Source of the DNA: Promethearchaeota archaeon
Lineage (GTDB): Archaea; Asgardarchaeota; Lokiarchaeia; Sigynarchaeales; SOKP01
DNA length: 64,000 bases
NCBI GenBank assembly: GCA_016839635.1
Contig: JAEOTV010000287.1
Coordinates: forward strand, 9,373 to 73,372
Reading direction: 5' to 3'
Shown: positions 17,246 through 26,326 of the stretch, piece by piece
How positions within the stretch are numbered: the stretch's first letter is position 1
Layout: the number at the start of each line of letters is the position of its first letter
Position numbers and translations under genes: made by a program
Notes under the pieces: model-generated
What the model was told of the DNA's origin: nothing
The model's database searches: none
What the model saw: only the letters and a program-made list of their open reading frames with translations

Positions 17246-17962
17246 TTAAGAGATAATTTTATTTTTGCTTAGGATCCAGCTATCTATGCTGAAATTTTGC
17301 ATTAAATTCTTTGTATTGTCGAAACCAGAATGAATTTTTGATTTAGGTATCCAAATTTCTGCACCATTATCGAATTCAATAAGTAAGGCTTTATCTGTTT
17401 CTCTCTTAATAGATCCATGTACGTTTTTTACCTCTTTATGTTTTTCATTATTCTCTTTATTAATATGATTATTTTCCTTCTTATCACTTTCGGTAATAAT
17501 TTCCTCTTGTACAATGATATTATCTAATTTATTAGACTCCTTTTTTTTAGAAGTAGAAGGAATAGTAGCAAATTCAATTTTCTCTTTAAGAATGTGCTTC
17601 ATAAGCATTTCTAATACAGTATATTGGGCATATTCAAGCACTTTTGAATAAGAACCTATATGAATCCATAATTTGCCTTTTTGTTCATTTTCCCATTTAA
17701 ATGATATCTGTGTTTTATTATTTTTAAAAGTATGATAAGTTGACCACGAATTTACCTCTTTATTTAACACTTGAATTATACTAACCATCTCTTCTAATGA
17801 GAACTTTATTATTTTACCTTCTCCACTACTAGGTTTTTCCCAAGATCCATCATTCTTGCATTTTAGTAATCTAAAAAACATATAAGGTTCATTTTTCAGA
17901 GCACTTTGAATAATCAAGCCTACTTTTTGACCAAAAAAACTATAACTATGATTATCAACCAT
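17246..17962 (-). CDS. Uncharacterised two-domain protein, possibly nucleic-acid binding
   Basis: The 238-residue protein has an N-terminal alpha/beta domain (residues 1-120) whose run of strands, with WEKPSSGEGKIIKFSLEEM and a ligand-binding-looking sheet, recalls PC4/Whirly-type single-strand-binding folds. A poorly conserved charged linker (about 121-178) follows. The small C-terminal beta domain has KRETDKALLIEFDNGAEIWIPKSKI, a motif known from short proteins of unknown function (a 'W-I-P-K-S' barrel). Nucleic-acid binding is my inference only. A small gene follows at once. Confidence 0.4.
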   Translation of the reverse strand: MVDNHSYSFFGQKVGLIIQSALKNEPYMFFRLLKCKNDGSWEKPSSGEGKIIKFSLEEMVSIIQVLNKEVNSWSTYHTFKNNKTQISFKWENEQKGKLWIHIGSYSKVLEYAQYTVLEMLMKHILKEKIEFATIPSTSKKKESNKLDNIIVQEEIITESDKKENNHINKENNEKHKEVKNVHGSIKRETDKALLIEFDNGAEIWIPKSKIHSGFDNTKNLMQNFSIDSWILSKNKIIS

Positions 17963-18081
17963 ATCTATATCAATAATTGTACATTTTTAAAGAAAAACAG
18001 AGTATAAATTTAGTATTTTTGTCGAAAACTAAAGGAACACATAACTCAAAATTTTTTAAATTTCCACTATTCTATGTCTTC

Positions 18082-18912
18082 ATGGGAGTTGAAAATAATA
18101 AAAAACATGAAAAGGACGTCGTTAAAGCTACTCAACAGCCTAATACAATAACTACATTAAAAAATGATTTTAAAGCGCTTGGGATTAAACCGGGATTAGT
18201 AATTATAATGCACAGTTCATTAAGTAAGATAGGGTGGACTGTTGGTGGCCCAGTTGCTGTTATAGAAGCATTAATGCAAATTCTCACACCAGAGGGAACT
18301 TTAATAATGCCCACATTTTCAGGTGATAATAGTGATCCATCCTTTTGGGAAAATCCTCCTGTACCTGAAAGCTGGTGGGATATAATCCGTAATGAAATGC
18401 CCGCATATCATCCTAAAATAACACCTACGCGAGGAATGGGGGCAATAGTAGATACATTTAGAAATTGGCCCAACGTTATTCGCAGTAATCATCCGATATC
18501 TTCTTTTGCTGTGTGGGGAAAATATGCTGAATTTATTACACAAAATCATGAATTATTAGCTGATTTAGGTGAAAATTCCCCATTAGCTCGTATTTATGAT
18601 CTTGATGGAAAAATATTAATAGTAGGTGTTTCGCATGAAAATAATTCATCTCTACATCTTGCTGAATATAGAAGTAGTTTTGCAAATAAACAGAGAAGAT
18701 TAACAGGATCTGCTATATTCATAAATAGTGAAAGACGATGGGTTGAATGGGAAGAATTAGATCTTAATACTGATGATTTTGAATTATTAGGCTCAGATTT
18801 TGAATCAAAAATCAAATATAGTCCAGGAAAAGTTGGGTTAGCAGAAGCGAGATTATTATCGCAAAAAGAAATGGTAAATTTTGCTGTAGAATGGTTTAAC
18901 AAAAATCGCTAA
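18082..18912 (+). CDS. AAC(3)-like acetyltransferase family protein
   Basis: The product belongs to the aminoglycoside N3-acetyltransferase-like (YokD) family. It has IIMHSSLSKIGWTVGGPVAV, which binds CoA, then LIMPTFSGD, SNHPISSFAVWG with the catalytic His, and LGENSPLARIY. I start at the ATG 18082 (276 residues, the usual family length); an upstream ATG at 17977 would add 35 residues of non-conserved, poorly charged sequence. The real substrate is unlikely to be a drug; an amine-bearing metabolite is more likely. Monocistronic. Confidence 0.85.
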   Translation: MGVENNKKHEKDVVKATQQPNTITTLKNDFKALGIKPGLVIIMHSSLSKIGWTVGGPVAVIEALMQILTPEGTLIMPTFSGDNSDPSFWENPPVPESWWDIIRNEMPAYHPKITPTRGMGAIVDTFRNWPNVIRSNHPISSFAVWGKYAEFITQNHELLADLGENSPLARIYDLDGKILIVGVSHENNSSLHLAEYRSSFANKQRRLTGSAIFINSERRWVEWEELDLNTDDFELLGSDFESKIKYSPGKVGLAEARLLSQKEMVNFAVEWFNKNR

Positions 18913-18924
18913 TTAAAATCAGTT

Positions 18925-19530
18925 TTAAATTTTCACATTTAATTTTCTCAATTCTCCACGGAGATCTATATTTGGCAAAACCAAAATAGTTTTCATCTTT
19001 ATTTTTCTTGCTTGGAGCAAATTTGCCTGACTATCATCAATGAAAACGCATTCTTCTGGTATCAACTCGTATTTTTCAATTAGTTTTTGATAAATTTCAG
19101 GTTCAGGTTTAATAATCTTTTCTTTAGCCGAAATAATTTTTCCATCAAAAAGAGAAAAAAAATCATATTTAGATTTTACATAATCATAAGCTTCTTCAAT
19201 ATAATTAGATAAAACAAAAACCTTGTAAGCATTAGATTTTAATTCAGACAATATTTTTATATTCCCTTCTATTGGGGTAAGCATTTCCATCCATTCTTTA
19301 AAAAATGTTAATATAAAACTACTATCTTCAGGGTATTTTTCAATAAACTTCTTCTTAGCTTTTTCAAGAGATAAGATACCACGGTCTAAATTTAACCAAA
19401 ATTTATCCCTTATTACTTTAGAAATAAAACTCTTTATGTATTTTTCATCCTTAGTATATCGAACTAAGAATTTTTCAGGTTTAAAATTTATTAACACATT
19501 CCCCAAATCAAAAATTATATTTTTTATCAT
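18925..19530 (-). CDS. HAD-superfamily hydrolase
   Basis: The 201-residue protein begins with IIFDLGNVLINF. This occupies the place of HAD motif I (D-x-D), but with Gly where the second Asp (acid/base) normally sits, as in many haloacid dehalogenase/epoxide-hydrolase-type members. Motif II is LSNY near 124, the motif III Lys is in KIIKPEPEIY and motif IV is CVFIDDSQANLLQA. A helical cap lies between motifs I and II. It is probably a small-molecule phosphatase or dehalogenase-type hydrolase. Convergent with the acetyltransferase gene. Confidence 0.8.
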   Translation of the reverse strand: MIKNIIFDLGNVLINFKPEKFLVRYTKDEKYIKSFISKVIRDKFWLNLDRGILSLEKAKKKFIEKYPEDSSFILTFFKEWMEMLTPIEGNIKILSELKSNAYKVFVLSNYIEEAYDYVKSKYDFFSLFDGKIISAKEKIIKPEPEIYQKLIEKYELIPEECVFIDDSQANLLQARKIKMKTILVLPNIDLRGELRKLNVKI

Positions 19531-19634
19531 AATTTAATACTGATAGAATTACTGAAATGAATTAAAATTCAAAATTGGTAAAACTAAATAAATTTTTATT
19601 ATTATATACAAATCAATAAAAGTGTAAAAATATC

Positions 19635-19778
19635 ATGGATAATTGCTTATCAGGACCAAAATATTGTCCTGAGTGTGGAAGGGAATTGGACACATATGAT
19701 ATTATATGTAAATTTTGCGGTACTAGTCTACTACAATCTAGGATTGAAAATAAACAAAGAAAGAAAAGTAAAAAATAA
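19635..19778 (+). CDS. 47-residue zinc-ribbon protein
   Basis: An ATG frame of 47 residues contains CPEC, a 12-residue spacer and CKFC (residues 11-28), a complete zinc ribbon, followed by a strongly basic tail (KQRKKSKK). The basic tail suggests RNA, DNA or acidic-protein binding. The stop lies 26 bases before the GNAT gene on the same strand, so the two may share a transcript. Confidence 0.6.
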   Translation: MDNCLSGPKYCPECGRELDTYDIICKFCGTSLLQSRIENKQRKKSKK

Positions 19779-19804
19779 GTAAAATAAATTAAAATTAGAT
19801 GTAG

Positions 19805-20590
19805 ATGTTTGGAAAAGAGGAAATTAGACGTTTACAAGAAATATTGATGAATGTATGGCCAGCGCACCACTATTATTTTTTAAATGGATGGATTTTACGT
19901 TTCACTAATGGCGTAACGGCCCGTGCAAATTCTGTTTTCCCTTTAAATTATACTGGAAATGTGAATAATCTTGATCAGGATATTAAATTCGTCGAAAAAG
20001 CTTATAAGTTTTATGATTTACCGACAATCTTTACTATACCCGATTTTTTTGAACCTAATAATTTAGATGCTAAATTATTAAAGCATGGATATCAACAATC
20101 CGGTTGTATTACATATACTATGATAAATTCTGCTCAAGAATTAATAGATGAAAAAATAAATGAAGAATTCACATATATTGTTCATTCAGAACGAACAAAC
20201 AAATATTCAAATTTTATGGCAAAGTTTACTCTTAGAAATCAAGAAGCGCAGAAAGTATTAGGAGAATTATCCAACAGAATAATTATTCCTCAAAAACGGT
20301 TTATTATAGCAGAATATGACAATAAAGTTATAGGAACTCTAACTGGAATTTTAGATCCTCATGGGTTTTTATATATTGTTGATGTGTTAGTACATCCAGA
20401 TTTTCGTCGTCAAAAAATCGCAACCTCAATGTTTTTTAGTATTATTAATAAATGGGGTATGCTAAATGATGTAAAAACAATTTGGCTACAAGTTGAAACT
20501 GAAAATATTGAAGCTATGAATTTATATTCTAATCTAGGGTTCAAAAAAGCCTATAGCTATTATTACCTTGAAAAGAATATCCTAAAATAA
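19805..20590 (+). CDS. GNAT-family N-acetyltransferase
   Basis: The 261-residue protein has a C-terminal GNAT domain from about residue 140. The acetyl-CoA loop is VHPDFRRQKIATSMF (Q/R-x-x-G/A type) near 197, and the terminal strand-helix is EAMNLYSNLGFKKAYSYYYLEK. The first 130 residues form a degenerate GNAT-like half, as in the two-domain family seen in bacteria and archaea (opening MNVWPAHHYYFLNGWILRF). Substrate unknown. It follows the zinc-ribbon microprotein gene. Confidence 0.85.
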   Translation: MFGKEEIRRLQEILMNVWPAHHYYFLNGWILRFTNGVTARANSVFPLNYTGNVNNLDQDIKFVEKAYKFYDLPTIFTIPDFFEPNNLDAKLLKHGYQQSGCITYTMINSAQELIDEKINEEFTYIVHSERTNKYSNFMAKFTLRNQEAQKVLGELSNRIIIPQKRFIIAEYDNKVIGTLTGILDPHGFLYIVDVLVHPDFRRQKIATSMFFSIINKWGMLNDVKTIWLQVETENIEAMNLYSNLGFKKAYSYYYLEKNILK

Positions 20591-20621
20591 AGTAGAAAAT
20601 CCATATTACCCATTAAATTGT

Positions 20622-21509
20622 TCATGGATAAGATTGAGCACCAAAGGAATATTTCTCATCTAAAGATAATGAACCACTGAGAAAACCAGAGTCGATAATT
20701 TTTAATAAATCTTTAATTTCGGGGAAGTTCTCATAAATGCGATCAAGTAGTTTCTCAAAATATATAAAATATTTCCCATAAGGGATTTTATAACCAATAA
20801 TCTCTTTATAATTTAAATGGAGTATTAAAAATCGTGCAAATTCAATTCTCAAAATCTCATTTAGTTTATCAATGATGCAAAAAATTAGGTTTTTATTAAA
20901 CTTTAAGTCAATGAAAAGCACAATATCAATCAAATCTTTTATTTTACGATAATTAGTAATCGGTGATTTCATTAATTTTTTTAATTTGTTAATCATAATC
21001 TCAGAAAAATTAATTTTTGTCTGCTCTAAGACAATTTCTAATTCATGTTTATTCAGGTTATTCAAATATCCACTAAAAAGTAAAAATTGTATCACTGTAA
21101 TGTTATTACTTTCAAATCTTTTTGCTACTTCTTCTTTAAAAATTTTCCTTGCGGTTAGATCTCCTGCTTTAGCAAGCTCTTTAAGAAGGGGAAATGCTAA
21201 ATTGCTATGAATTAAATAAGTATTATAATTATTTTCATACCATGCTTGAATATTTGAACAGTGAGCCCAAAATTCCATTTCTGGAGTAATAATTTCAAAT
21301 TCACCTTCTAAAAATTCAAAGGATCCATTTAATATTCCCACCGCATCATCTATTGAATTAATTTCTGTGAAATATTGAGAATTTCCATTAGAAATATTCA
21401 ACAATATATATTTGCAATGTCTAAATAATTCATTATTCACATAAATGTTTGTTTTGCCATTTTCGAATCTTAAGTCGAGGAACTTGTTGATTTTATATTT
21501 TAGCATCAA
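20622..21509 (-). CDS. Lokiarchaeal expanded-family protein (FWAHCSN type), unknown function
   Basis: The 295-residue protein has an N-terminal beta-rich part (residues 1-75) and then FWAHCSNIQAWYENNYNTY and HSNLAFPLLKELAKAGD, followed by alpha-helical repeats of the HEAT/ARM kind. From memory, proteins with this 'FW-HCSNLQ-WYE' block occur in many copies in Lokiarchaeal genomes and have no known function; I cannot verify that here. The block looks like a helical interaction module. It lies head-to-head with a small GTPase gene, about 260 bases apart. Confidence 0.5.
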   Translation of the reverse strand: MMLKYKINKFLDLRFENGKTNIYVNNELFRHCKYILLNISNGNSQYFTEINSIDDAVGILNGSFEFLEGEFEIITPEMEFWAHCSNIQAWYENNYNTYLIHSNLAFPLLKELAKAGDLTARKIFKEEVAKRFESNNITVIQFLLFSGYLNNLNKHELEIVLEQTKINFSEIMINKLKKLMKSPITNYRKIKDLIDIVLFIDLKFNKNLIFCIIDKLNEILRIEFARFLILHLNYKEIIGYKIPYGKYFIYFEKLLDRIYENFPEIKDLLKIIDSGFLSGSLSLDEKYSFGAQSYP

Positions 21510-21771
21510 GAATTATAGGTATATCTTAAGATTTATTTTTTATCTTTGAAAATGTTTCTGCACAAGCAGTTCACAACTCCTTAGAATACAATGATCACTC
21601 AAGCTCCATAGAAAATTTGTGTTTGTTTTATCTGAATTTTTATAGTATTATATTTTACATTTATGTAAGTATAATACTGGGCTATTACCAAAATTTTTTT
21701 ATGTTCTACTATTACATAAATCATATTTTATCGTACTTTTTTATATTAAAAAAAAAATAGAAAGTATTAAA

Positions 21772-22281
21772 ATGAAAAAAACAGTGAAACTTATCGTTTC
21801 TGGGGATGGTGGTGTTGGGAAAACCTCGTTTCTCAATCGATTGATTCATGATAAATTCAATAATGATAACAAATTAACTAAGGGAGTTGAATTTTTTTCT
21901 AAAACTCTTTCAATTAATGGACATGATTATAATTTTATAATCTGGGATTTTGCCGGTCAAAATCAATTTAAACAATTATTAACCAACTTTGTCGATGGAT
22001 CTCTTGCTGCATTCGTTTTATTTGATTTATCACGGCTTAGTACGCTTGAAGGAGTAGAACAATGGATTCAAAAATTAACACAAAATGGGAATATTTCTGC
22101 TTTTATATTGGGGACCAAATGTGATATAATCGATTATGATGATTGTAAAGTATTTGATGAGTATATTTCAGAAATTGTAAGAAAATACAACAATATTGTA
22201 GGATATTTAAAAATTTCCTCAAAAACCGGATATAATGTAAAGAATGCTTTTGATTCTTTATTAAAAAAAATACCAAATTAA
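21772..22281 (+). CDS. Ras/Rab-like small GTPase
   Basis: The 169-residue protein is a minimal G domain: G1 GDGGVGKTS (11-19), switch-I region KLTKGVEFF (34-42), G3 WDFAGQNQF (58-66), G4 TKCD (115-118) and G5 SSK (149-151). G4 has Thr in place of the usual Asn, a variant seen in some Rab/Rag-type proteins. It has no prenylation cysteine. It is a stand-alone gene, divergent from the FWAHCSN-type gene. Confidence 0.88.
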   Translation: MKKTVKLIVSGDGGVGKTSFLNRLIHDKFNNDNKLTKGVEFFSKTLSINGHDYNFIIWDFAGQNQFKQLLTNFVDGSLAAFVLFDLSRLSTLEGVEQWIQKLTQNGNISAFILGTKCDIIDYDDCKVFDEYISEIVRKYNNIVGYLKISSKTGYNVKNAFDSLLKKIPN

Positions 22282-22303
22282 TTAATTTAAAAATAAAAAA
22301 AAC

Positions 22304-23341
22304 TCACACTTTAACCATCCATCCAAAATCGTCTTTAATAACTAACCTTTGAATTCCAGTTAATAATTCATAGATTTTGGTTGTTATTTCACCAGGTTTT
22401 CGGTCATTAAATATTCGCGACTTTCCTTCTATAGCAACTGATGCAATTGGGGTTATAACTGCTGCTGTACCACTACAGAATACTTCAGTACATGATTCTT
22501 CGTATAGTTCTTTATATGATATATCTCTTTCTTCAACCTCTAATCCTAGGTTTTTTGATGCAAGCTTTAAAATAGATTCTCTGGTAATCCCTTCTAAAAT
22601 TGTTCCTGTTTTTCTTGGAGTTACGAGTTTACCATTAATTATTCCGAAAAAATTTGCAGCTCCAACCTCTTCGATATATTCAAGATGAACAGCGTCTAAA
22701 TAAAGAATTTGGGCATAACCTCTTGCCTTTGATTCTTTTGCGGGTAACATAGTTCCAGCATAATTGCATATTGTTTTTGCTGAACCAGTCCCCCCCGGAG
22801 CCGCTCTTGTATATTTTTTTGATATTTCCAACTTAATTCCTTTAAAACCTTCAGGAAAGTAAGGTCCAACGGGAACTGTAAAAATAATCAGTTTAAATTC
22901 TTCTGCTGAATGTACTCCTAGTATTGGCCCATATCCAAATAAAATGGGTCGAATATATAAAGCACCTCCACTATCATAAGGGGGAATATATTCTACATTC
23001 TCCTTTATAACGCTTTTTACAGCATCAACAAATTTATTAATATCATATTCTGGCATTAACATCCTTCGAGCACTAAAGTTAAATCTTTTCGCATTTTCCT
23101 CAGGGCGAAATAGTGTAATTTCTCCATTTTTTGCCCTTAAGGCTTTCATTCCTTCAAAAATGCCTTGCCCATAATTTAATACGCAAGATGCCGGTGAAAT
23201 TTCAAAATTTCCAAACGGCATTAATTTACCGTCGTCCCACATACCATTCTTATGTGTTGCCATGAACATCGTTTTTGTTTCAATAAAATTGAAACCTAAA
23301 GAATAGAAATTAATATCTTTTGGCTCTACCATAAATTTCAA
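22304..23341 (-). CDS. ilvE: Branched-chain amino acid aminotransferase
   Basis: The 345-residue product is a fold-type IV PLP aminotransferase. The catalytic Lys is at about residue 189 (GTGSAKTICNYAG), and family motifs include LNYGQGIFEGMKALRA near 55, ARRMLMP and EEVGAANFFGI near 225. It interconverts valine, leucine and isoleucine with their 2-oxoacids using glutamate. Here it would also supply 2-oxoisovalerate, the substrate of PanB, whose gene starts divergently 240 bases away. Length is normal. Confidence 0.93.
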   Translation of the reverse strand: MKFMVEPKDINFYSLGFNFIETKTMFMATHKNGMWDDGKLMPFGNFEISPASCVLNYGQGIFEGMKALRAKNGEITLFRPEENAKRFNFSARRMLMPEYDINKFVDAVKSVIKENVEYIPPYDSGGALYIRPILFGYGPILGVHSAEEFKLIIFTVPVGPYFPEGFKGIKLEISKKYTRAAPGGTGSAKTICNYAGTMLPAKESKARGYAQILYLDAVHLEYIEEVGAANFFGIINGKLVTPRKTGTILEGITRESILKLASKNLGLEVEERDISYKELYEESCTEVFCSGTAAVITPIASVAIEGKSRIFNDRKPGEITTKIYELLTGIQRLVIKDDFGWMVKV

Positions 23342-23578
23342 TCTCTTTTTTTAACTTAGTAGGATTAATATATGAAGCTTGTGTTAAAAAATCTTATCAA
23401 AAAAATATGAATAAAACCAGATTTAAAGCAAATTAATATGTCAAATATATTTTTCGAGAGATTTGGTTTCTCAAATTCAAAAAAAATCACATTAGAGAAG
23501 AAATAATATGAAAATTTTTCATAATAAAACAATCGAATTACCATAAAATTTTTGAAAACGAAATAGTTATTTGAACAT

Positions 23579-24463
23579 ATGTCCTTACAAAAAGTCACTA
23601 CAAATGATATTATTGAAAAGAAAAAAAAAGGGGAAAAAATAGTTACCATTACATCATATGATTATGCGTTTGCAAAAATAGTTGATAAGAGCGGTATTGA
23701 TCTTATCCTTGTAGGAGATTCACTATCTATGGTCATGCTTGGATATACAAATACATTATCAGTTACTATGAATGAGATGATCCATCATACTAAAGCAGTT
23801 AGTCGGGGTGTATCAAATGCATTAATAGTAGGTGATATGCCTTTTCTTTCATACAAGGTTGATAAAGTAGAAGCCGTTAAAAATGCTGGAAGATTCATCC
23901 AAGAAGGTGGGGCTGAAGCCGTTAAAGTTGAAGGGGGTACAGAAATATGTCCCACGATTAAAGCAATGATTGATGCAGATATTCAGGTTATGGGTCATAT
24001 TGGGTTAACTCCTCAAGCAATCTATCAATTTGGAGGCTTTTTAGTTCAAGGGAAGACAATTGAAGCAGCAAAAAAATTAATATTGGACGCAAAGAATTTA
24101 GAAGAAGTTGGTGTTTTTTCCATAGTCTTAGAAAGCATTCCTTGGCAAATAGCTGAATTAATTACAAACAGCGTTGATATTCCGACTATTGGTATTGGTG
24201 CTGGTCCTTATTGTGACGGCCAAATACTGGTCATTCATGACATGTTAGGTATCTTTACAGATTTTAAGCCCAAATTTCTCAAATATTTTGGTAATATTGG
24301 GCAAGATATTAATCGTGCCTTGAACAATTATAAAGATGAAGTCATAAGTGGGATATATCCCGATCGAGAACATTCATACGAATTTCCCCAACAAGAATTA
24401 ACTAAAATCAATGAATGGGTTGAAAATATTGACATCTGTGAAGAAGCTCATAAATTGATTTAA
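23579..24463 (+). CDS. panB: 3-Methyl-2-oxobutanoate hydroxymethyltransferase (PanB)
   Basis: The 294-residue TIM-barrel enzyme transfers a hydroxymethyl group from 5,10-methylene-tetrahydropterin to 2-oxoisovalerate, giving ketopantoate for coenzyme A. It shows ITSYDYAFAKIVDKSGID, the metal-binding GDSLSMVMLGY, VGDMPFLSY, EGGAEAVKVEGG, GHIGLTPQ and IGIGAGPYCDGQILV, in the standard order. The long opposite-strand frame over its start is a shadow. It lies beside ilvE (divergent) and in the same neighbourhood as an MfnA-like decarboxylase. Confidence 0.94.
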   Translation: MSLQKVTTNDIIEKKKKGEKIVTITSYDYAFAKIVDKSGIDLILVGDSLSMVMLGYTNTLSVTMNEMIHHTKAVSRGVSNALIVGDMPFLSYKVDKVEAVKNAGRFIQEGGAEAVKVEGGTEICPTIKAMIDADIQVMGHIGLTPQAIYQFGGFLVQGKTIEAAKKLILDAKNLEEVGVFSIVLESIPWQIAELITNSVDIPTIGIGAGPYCDGQILVIHDMLGIFTDFKPKFLKYFGNIGQDINRALNNYKDEVISGIYPDREHSYEFPQQELTKINEWVENIDICEEAHKLI

Positions 24464-24657
24464 AATTACTATTAATATTTTTAGTTTCATTATATATATT
24501 ACAGCGATATCTTACTTAGTTATTAGTGAAATAACGGAATTTCTATTTTATAAATAAAATTATAAATTTGTATTTATAGTAATAATATATAATAGCTTGA
24601 ACATTCTAGAAAAAGATTCAATATATATTTTTTTGAAAGGTAAAGTGGGAACAAGTA

Positions 24658-26274
24658 ATGGCCGAAGAATATGATTATCTATTTAAATCTATTGTAGTAG
24701 GAGATGGTGGGGTAGGGAAAACTGCTTTAACCCTCAGGTTTAGTAAGGGCTTCTTCACCGAAGATTATAAAATGACAATTGGTGTAGATTTTCATGTAAA
24801 AACAATTGCCATTGACGCTGTTGAAGGACCTATACGAGCAAAACTCCAGATATGGGACACAGGGGGTCAAGAGCGTTTTAGTTCGATTAGACCGATGTAT
24901 TATAGAGGATCTTTAGGTGCATTACTAATCTTTGATCTTACAAATTTTGCTAGCTTTGCACATTTACCACAATGGATCGAAGAAGTAAGAGCAAATGTGA
25001 AAACCGAAATTCCTTTATTACTTGTGGGTAATAAGAGCGATTTAGTTGAACAAAGAGCTGTCTCTTTAGAAGAAATTAATACTTTTACAAATGATTTTAA
25101 TTTGTATTATATGGAAACTTCAGCAAAGACGGGCGAAGGAGTTGGTGATTGTTTTTATATTTTAGCATGTCTTATGATTGGTTCAGGAGTTCCTGATCAA
25201 TTGATCGCCAAAGGGATTGTTTACAGTCCAGGTCAGGTTCCAATTACTCCTATAGGAACATCTCCAACCCCTATGCAACAATTGGAACCAGAATTTGATT
25301 TTGCTGCTCCCCCAGTTCCAGAACCTGCTTCCCCTCAAATAAATGAACCTATATTATCATTGGAACCCGAACCAGAATATGAATATGGAGCACCACCAGT
25401 ACCTGAACCAGTACTTGAACCCGAATTTGAACCAGAAATTCCTTTACCTGAATCTCAAATCACTGAAAGCACAGGTCAACCTGTTGAATTTGAATTTAAA
25501 ACTCCAGATGAGATAATATCTGCAACAGTTCCAGAAGAACCACAAACTACACCATTTCAACCAGTAAATTTTACGAGCAGAGAAGAATCATACAAACCGA
25601 AAGCAATCCCATTTACAGATAGTATCCCGGTTCCAGCTCCAGCACCTGAAGGATTTCAATCTCAACCAGTAACACAGCCTATTGAAAGTACACCTTCAAA
25701 TACTAATACTTTCTTTCCAGCTCAGCATGCACCTGAGTCTAAGTCAGATTCTCTGATGGATTATTTACCTGAACCAATGTACTCAAAGAAGGATAAAAAG
25801 AAAGCAGAAAAACGAAAAAAGAAAGACGAAAAAGAGAATAAACTCAGAGAAGAAAAAGAACGGCAAGAGAAATTATTGGAAGAAATGAAGAAAACCAAGA
25901 AAGAGAAAAAAGAAAAACCTAAAAAAGAAAAGAAACAAAAAATTGAACCAGTACAAGCTAAAGCTACTCCAACATCAGAAGTGACTACAACACCCTCACT
26001 TTTCCAAACATTATCTCAAAAAACTGAGAATGAAAAAGCTTCAGTAGCAGCCTTTATGCCATTTTCGGCAAAGCAACAACCTGAAACTCAAGAAATTAGT
26101 AAACTGCGGATCATTCCAAATGTTTCAAATCTAGAAAGTACCCCTACACAGCCAGAACCAGCTCAAGTAAAAAAAACAAAGAGGTCTGGAAAAGAAATTA
26201 TTATTTGTAAACAATGTGGTGCGATATTATCAAGCGATTATCAATTTTGTAATAAATGTGGATCACAACTTTAA
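24658..26274 (+). CDS. Rab-like GTPase with long proline-rich/charged tail and zinc ribbon
   Basis: The N-terminal 175 residues are a Rab-type G domain: G1 GDGGVGKTA (15-23), TIGVDFHVKT (40-49), G3 WDTGGQERF (66-74), G4 NKSD (125-128) and G5 TSAK (154-157). The tail is exceptional. About 190-385 is Pro/Glu/Gln-rich with repeated E-P-E-x-E and A-P-P-V-P-E-P blocks. About 390-460 is a Lys/Glu coiled-coil-like stretch (KKDKKKAEKRKKKDEKE). Residues 515-538 form a zinc ribbon (CKQC...CNKC). A 538-residue small GTPase is about three times normal length. AGG in G3 replaces the common AGQ start but keeps the following Gln. Confidence 0.88.
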   Translation: MAEEYDYLFKSIVVGDGGVGKTALTLRFSKGFFTEDYKMTIGVDFHVKTIAIDAVEGPIRAKLQIWDTGGQERFSSIRPMYYRGSLGALLIFDLTNFASFAHLPQWIEEVRANVKTEIPLLLVGNKSDLVEQRAVSLEEINTFTNDFNLYYMETSAKTGEGVGDCFYILACLMIGSGVPDQLIAKGIVYSPGQVPITPIGTSPTPMQQLEPEFDFAAPPVPEPASPQINEPILSLEPEPEYEYGAPPVPEPVLEPEFEPEIPLPESQITESTGQPVEFEFKTPDEIISATVPEEPQTTPFQPVNFTSREESYKPKAIPFTDSIPVPAPAPEGFQSQPVTQPIESTPSNTNTFFPAQHAPESKSDSLMDYLPEPMYSKKDKKKAEKRKKKDEKENKLREEKERQEKLLEEMKKTKKEKKEKPKKEKKQKIEPVQAKATPTSEVTTTPSLFQTLSQKTENEKASVAAFMPFSAKQQPETQEISKLRIIPNVSNLESTPTQPEPAQVKKTKRSGKEIIICKQCGAILSSDYQFCNKCGSQL

Positions 26275-26326
26275 AAAGTATACACTTAGATTGTCAAGAT
26301 CTTAATCTTTTTATTTTAAAAATAGT

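Noticed and set aside
21540..21769. Long open plus-strand frame in front of the GTPase gene
   Set aside because: No start codon near its beginning and composition turns into A/T-driven Tyr/Phe/Ile runs.
23365..23649. 94-codon minus-strand frame over the panB start
   Set aside because: Shadow of AT-rich promoter DNA and panB; Phe/Ile-rich without domain features.
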